From an uncultured Bdellovibrio sp. (GTDB lineage: Bacteria; Bdellovibrionota; Bdellovibrionia; Bdellovibrionales; Bdellovibrionaceae): a stretch of 7,151 nt of DNA. The stretch spans positions 1-7,151 of the forward strand of contig CAMLRE010000110.1 in assembly GCA_946482355.1 (NCBI GenBank). Direction: 5' to 3'. Positions 5,187 to 7,151 of the stretch are shown in pieces. Under the pieces are notes generated by a model, which did no database searches, was not told where the DNA came from, and saw nothing but the letters and a program-made list of their open reading frames with translations. The position numbers and the translations under genes were made by a program. The first letter of the stretch is position 1. Each line of letters begins with the position of its first letter.

Positions 5187-7151
5187 ATTGTTGACACTTA
5201 ACTTCAGGAATATCCTGAAAAGTATTTCTTTTAAACGACTTCGGCAACTGCCCCATGGTGTAAGTTGTCGTTGTCGGTCTTAAATCATCAGTTACGTTAG
5301 TAATAAAATAGTTATGCTGATTCCATACAGCGCGCGTTGGCATCCATGAACCTTGAACCGTTGGGCCAAAAACTCTAACACCATTCATTTTATAAAAAGG
5401 GCTCTCTGGCGTTGCATCGTATGAATATGAATTTTGCGCCACCACTAAATCAGCGTAACCATCACCGTCAGCATCTGCCACAACCGGATATTCACTTAAA
5501 GTACCACTTGGATTTTTGATCTCCCAAACTGAACGTAAATTTAAAGATCCATCTAGTTCGTAAATTCTAAGATACTGTTCATCGGCGTAGACGATTTCAG
5601 GCTTTTTATCGCCGTTAAAATCAAACGAAGCCACTCCGGTTTTACGTGATGAACAATCACGTGTTAAGCTTCCCGCAATTTTATTTCCGTTAACATCATA
5701 AATTGTTAACGAACGACCTGTGGCTACAGCAATCTCTAATGATTTTTCATCACCATCAAAATTACCGATCGTAGCCTGACCACCGCCGATCGTACCTGAA
5801 CATGTATTTTCAGTGTGTTCAGTTAAAACCTTATCTACAAGAATTTTACCTTGCGATGAATAAACCTGAAATGTTCCGCCACCGACTAAAACAATTTCAG
5901 AACCTGCTTGATCAGCATAAATATCTGCAACCGCCGGAAAGCCTGTTTTATTAAATTTAGCAATTGTCTTACCGTACATATCCATAATGCCCATGGCGTT
6001 TACGATATTCATCTTAGGTTTTGAACTTGGTTGTGCTAACTGCAAATTCACCGGAATATTATAACCCGCTAAAAGCTCAAGCTGGTTTTTGATATAAGGC
6101 ATTTTGTTTTTTTCAGAAACCACAAACCCCGGAGCCACGATATCAGCAATGCCATCGCGGTCTAAATCAGCCGCTGATAACGAATCATCAGTTACAGTTG
6201 CACTTGTTGGTTTATTAATAATCCAACGCTGGGTACCGTCGTAATTAAGGGCAATCATATTTGTACCCGAAGCAGCTTTATTTAAATAAATCACTTCGGC
6301 TTTGCCATCACCCTCGATATCAATTAACAACGGCGCAATCGTTCCATAAGCCATAAGCTCTGGTTTATTTGCAGTCCACTCTTCGTGACCATCAGCTCCG
6401 TTAATCACACGAATATAACCTGAAGAGGTGTAAGCGTTACCTTTAAAGGTTGTAAAAACAATCTCAGGAACACCGTCACCATCAGTATCACGAGCAACAC
6501 CATGCGTATCTACAGGGCAACCTGCAGGAGTGTTAGGTTCGTTATCGAATTGGTCAGTTACACCATCACCATCAGCATCATCCAAAACTGGTTTTGGAAG
6601 CTTCATGTGGCGTGGAGCATTCAACTCGTTGTAAGCATAATCCAATGGATTTAACCACCAGAGAGGCTCAACAGATTTTGCACCAAGGCTATAGTTGAAA
6701 TTAATGTTTGTGTAATGCCAGTTGTCGAAGTCACGGGTTAAAGAAGCATCCCCCATAGAATGCTCTTGCCAACGTTGTCCGTCAAGAAGATCATCTTTAA
6801 CAACAGTTAATACTTCTTCAATACCAATACTGAAACGTTTACCTACTTTGAATGCAACACCAGCACCAACTTGTACCATTGGGCGGAAAGTCATATCAAA
6901 TAACTTAGGACGGCGAAGTTGATGACCGTCAGCTGTGCTTTCGTATTTTTTATCCATACCCGCTTTCAGATCACGACGGATATCTCTCTTGTTTTTGTTT
7001 GCAACTTCATATTGGCTGTAAACAGTGCTGAAAAGATTTGTATAAGTCCCACCATTTGCATCAAAAGCATCAACTTTTGTTTCGTAAATCATGCCGCCAA
7101 TACCACCAAGACCATAAATGATAAAGCTGGTTTTAGATTTGTGGAAACGAA
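5185..7151 (-). CDS. Surface protein joining an OmpA-type barrel/TSP3 linker to an FG-GAP (VCBS-like) propeller, 5' partial
   Basis: The frame runs off the right edge with no stop upstream; the ATG at 7092 lies inside a beta-strand region (preceded by FIIYGLGGIGG), so it is unlikely to be the start. Residues are counted from that Met. Residues 1-140 show alternating strands of an outer-membrane barrel, with KRFSIGIEE, DDLLDGQRWQE and SLTRDFDNWHYT, then VEPLWWLNPLDYAYNEL and MKLPKPVLDD, all typical of Bacteroidetes OmpA-family proteins. A thrombospondin type 3 calcium repeat follows (DADGDGVTDQFDNEPNTP, CPVDTHGV, DTDGDGVPE; 172-210). In OmpA relatives an OmpA peptidoglycan-binding domain should come next; instead residues 210-600 are FG-GAP/VCBS repeats with calcium-loop cores DIEGDGKAEV (258), DLDRDGIADI (309), NFDGDEKSLE (444), DFNGDKKPEI (491) and DADGDGYADL (540), ending in the WNQHNYFITNV motif (590-600) and a C-terminal KCQQ. 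Likely at the cell surface. Whether the two halves belong together is doubtful (see findings). Confidence 0.88.
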   Translation of the reverse strand, partial: RFHKSKTSFIIYGLGGIGGMIYETKVDAFDANGGTYTNLFSTVYSQYEVANKNKRDIRRDLKAGMDKKYESTADGHQLRRPKLFDMTFRPMVQVGAGVAFKVGKRFSIGIEEVLTVVKDDLLDGQRWQEHSMGDASLTRDFDNWHYTNINFNYSLGAKSVEPLWWLNPLDYAYNELNAPRHMKLPKPVLDDADGDGVTDQFDNEPNTPAGCPVDTHGVARDTDGDGVPEIVFTTFKGNAYTSSGYIRVINGADGHEEWTANKPELMAYGTIAPLLIDIEGDGKAEVIYLNKAASGTNMIALNYDGTQRWIINKPTSATVTDDSLSAADLDRDGIADIVAPGFVVSEKNKMPYIKNQLELLAGYNIPVNLQLAQPSSKPKMNIVNAMGIMDMYGKTIAKFNKTGFPAVADIYADQAGSEIVLVGGGTFQVYSSQGKILVDKVLTEHTENTCSGTIGGGQATIGNFDGDEKSLEIAVATGRSLTIYDVNGNKIAGSLTRDCSSRKTGVASFDFNGDKKPEIVYADEQYLRIYELDGSLNLRSVWEIKNPSGTLSEYPVVADADGDGYADLVVAQNSYSYDATPESPFYKMNGVRVFGPTVQGSWMPTRAVWNQHNYFITNVTDDLRPTTTTYTMGQLPKSFKRNTFQDIPEVKCQQ
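6463..6489 (-). other. Domain junction: TSP3 linker to FG-GAP repeat
   Basis: These 27 bases encode DTDGDGVPE. Read leftward in protein terms it is the second TSP3 motif (OmpA relatives continue with DTDGDGVPD then C-x-D); read rightward it is the opening of an FG-GAP repeat (D-x-D-G-D-G-x-P-E-I-V-F). Both families use nearly the same codons here, making it a natural point for recombination or for an assembler to switch genomes. Confidence 0.6.
6470..6580. repeat. Pair of short direct repeats coding Asp/Gly calcium loops
   Basis: Bases 6470-6490 and 6560-6580 are identical at 19 of 21 positions (core CACCATCAG on the + strand) and lie 90 bp apart in the same frame; both encode D-x-D-G-D-G-V. 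A related copy sits near 5458-5477 in the last FG-GAP loop. These come from coding of calcium-binding motifs, not from a mobile element. Confidence 0.7.

Noticed and set aside
6470..6580. The near-identical 21-base repeats as a CRISPR or mobile-element signature
   Set aside because: They are in-frame coding for Asp/Gly calcium loops, with only two close copies and no spacer-repeat periodicity.
6722..6922. 66-codon frame on the + strand inside the large - strand gene
   Set aside because: It is antisense to well-conserved barrel coding, has no signal, motif or ribosome-binding site, and its composition follows from the opposite strand.

Overview
The window reads as part of a Gram-negative bacterial chromosome of moderate-to-low GC (about 41-42% in the stretches I counted). 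TTA leucine and AAA lysine codons are frequent, and there are secreted and cell-surface proteins. The FG-GAP protein ending in a W-N-Q-H motif, the secreted transglycosylase-like protein and the MaeB type would suit a Bdellovibrio-like or deltaproteobacteria-like host. That assignment is inference and has low confidence.

Layout. On the + strand, four genes are packed head to tail: the 3' part of a malic enzyme fused to a phosphotransacetylase-like domain (maeB, open at the left edge), the ribosome-associated GTPase hflX 16 bp later, a cysteine-rich exported protein with a lysozyme/SLT-like core, and a small exported charged protein whose start lies inside the end of the previous gene. Gaps are 16 bp, 25 bp and a 16-bp overlap, so the last two genes are almost certainly translationally coupled. 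A possible extended -10 promoter in the 25-bp gap would give the transglycosylase-like gene its own, nearly leaderless, transcript. On the - strand, converging on this cluster, lies a large surface-protein reading frame that runs off the right edge. It is followed 8 bp downstream by an unlisted 29-codon frame for a one-helix membrane peptide, with a Shine-Dalgarno-like run overlapping the larger gene's stop.

The most noteworthy object is the large - strand frame. Its N-terminal third looks like the beta-barrel and calcium-binding thrombospondin type 3 linker of OmpA-family proteins of Bacteroidetes. Its remainder is an FG-GAP/VCBS-type beta-propeller. The two meet exactly in an Asp/Gly-rich repeat (DTDGDGVPE, 6463-6489), a motif both families share. 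Proline codon choice also differs across this point (no CCG in 11 prolines before it, 7 in 19 after it). This is either a real domain fusion made by recombination in a repeat, or an assembly join between two organisms near a contig end. The second must be excluded before any biology is built on it.

maeB (carbon flux from malate to pyruvate) and hflX (ribosome rescue) are housekeeping genes. The two exported + strand proteins probably act together in the periplasm on peptidoglycan.
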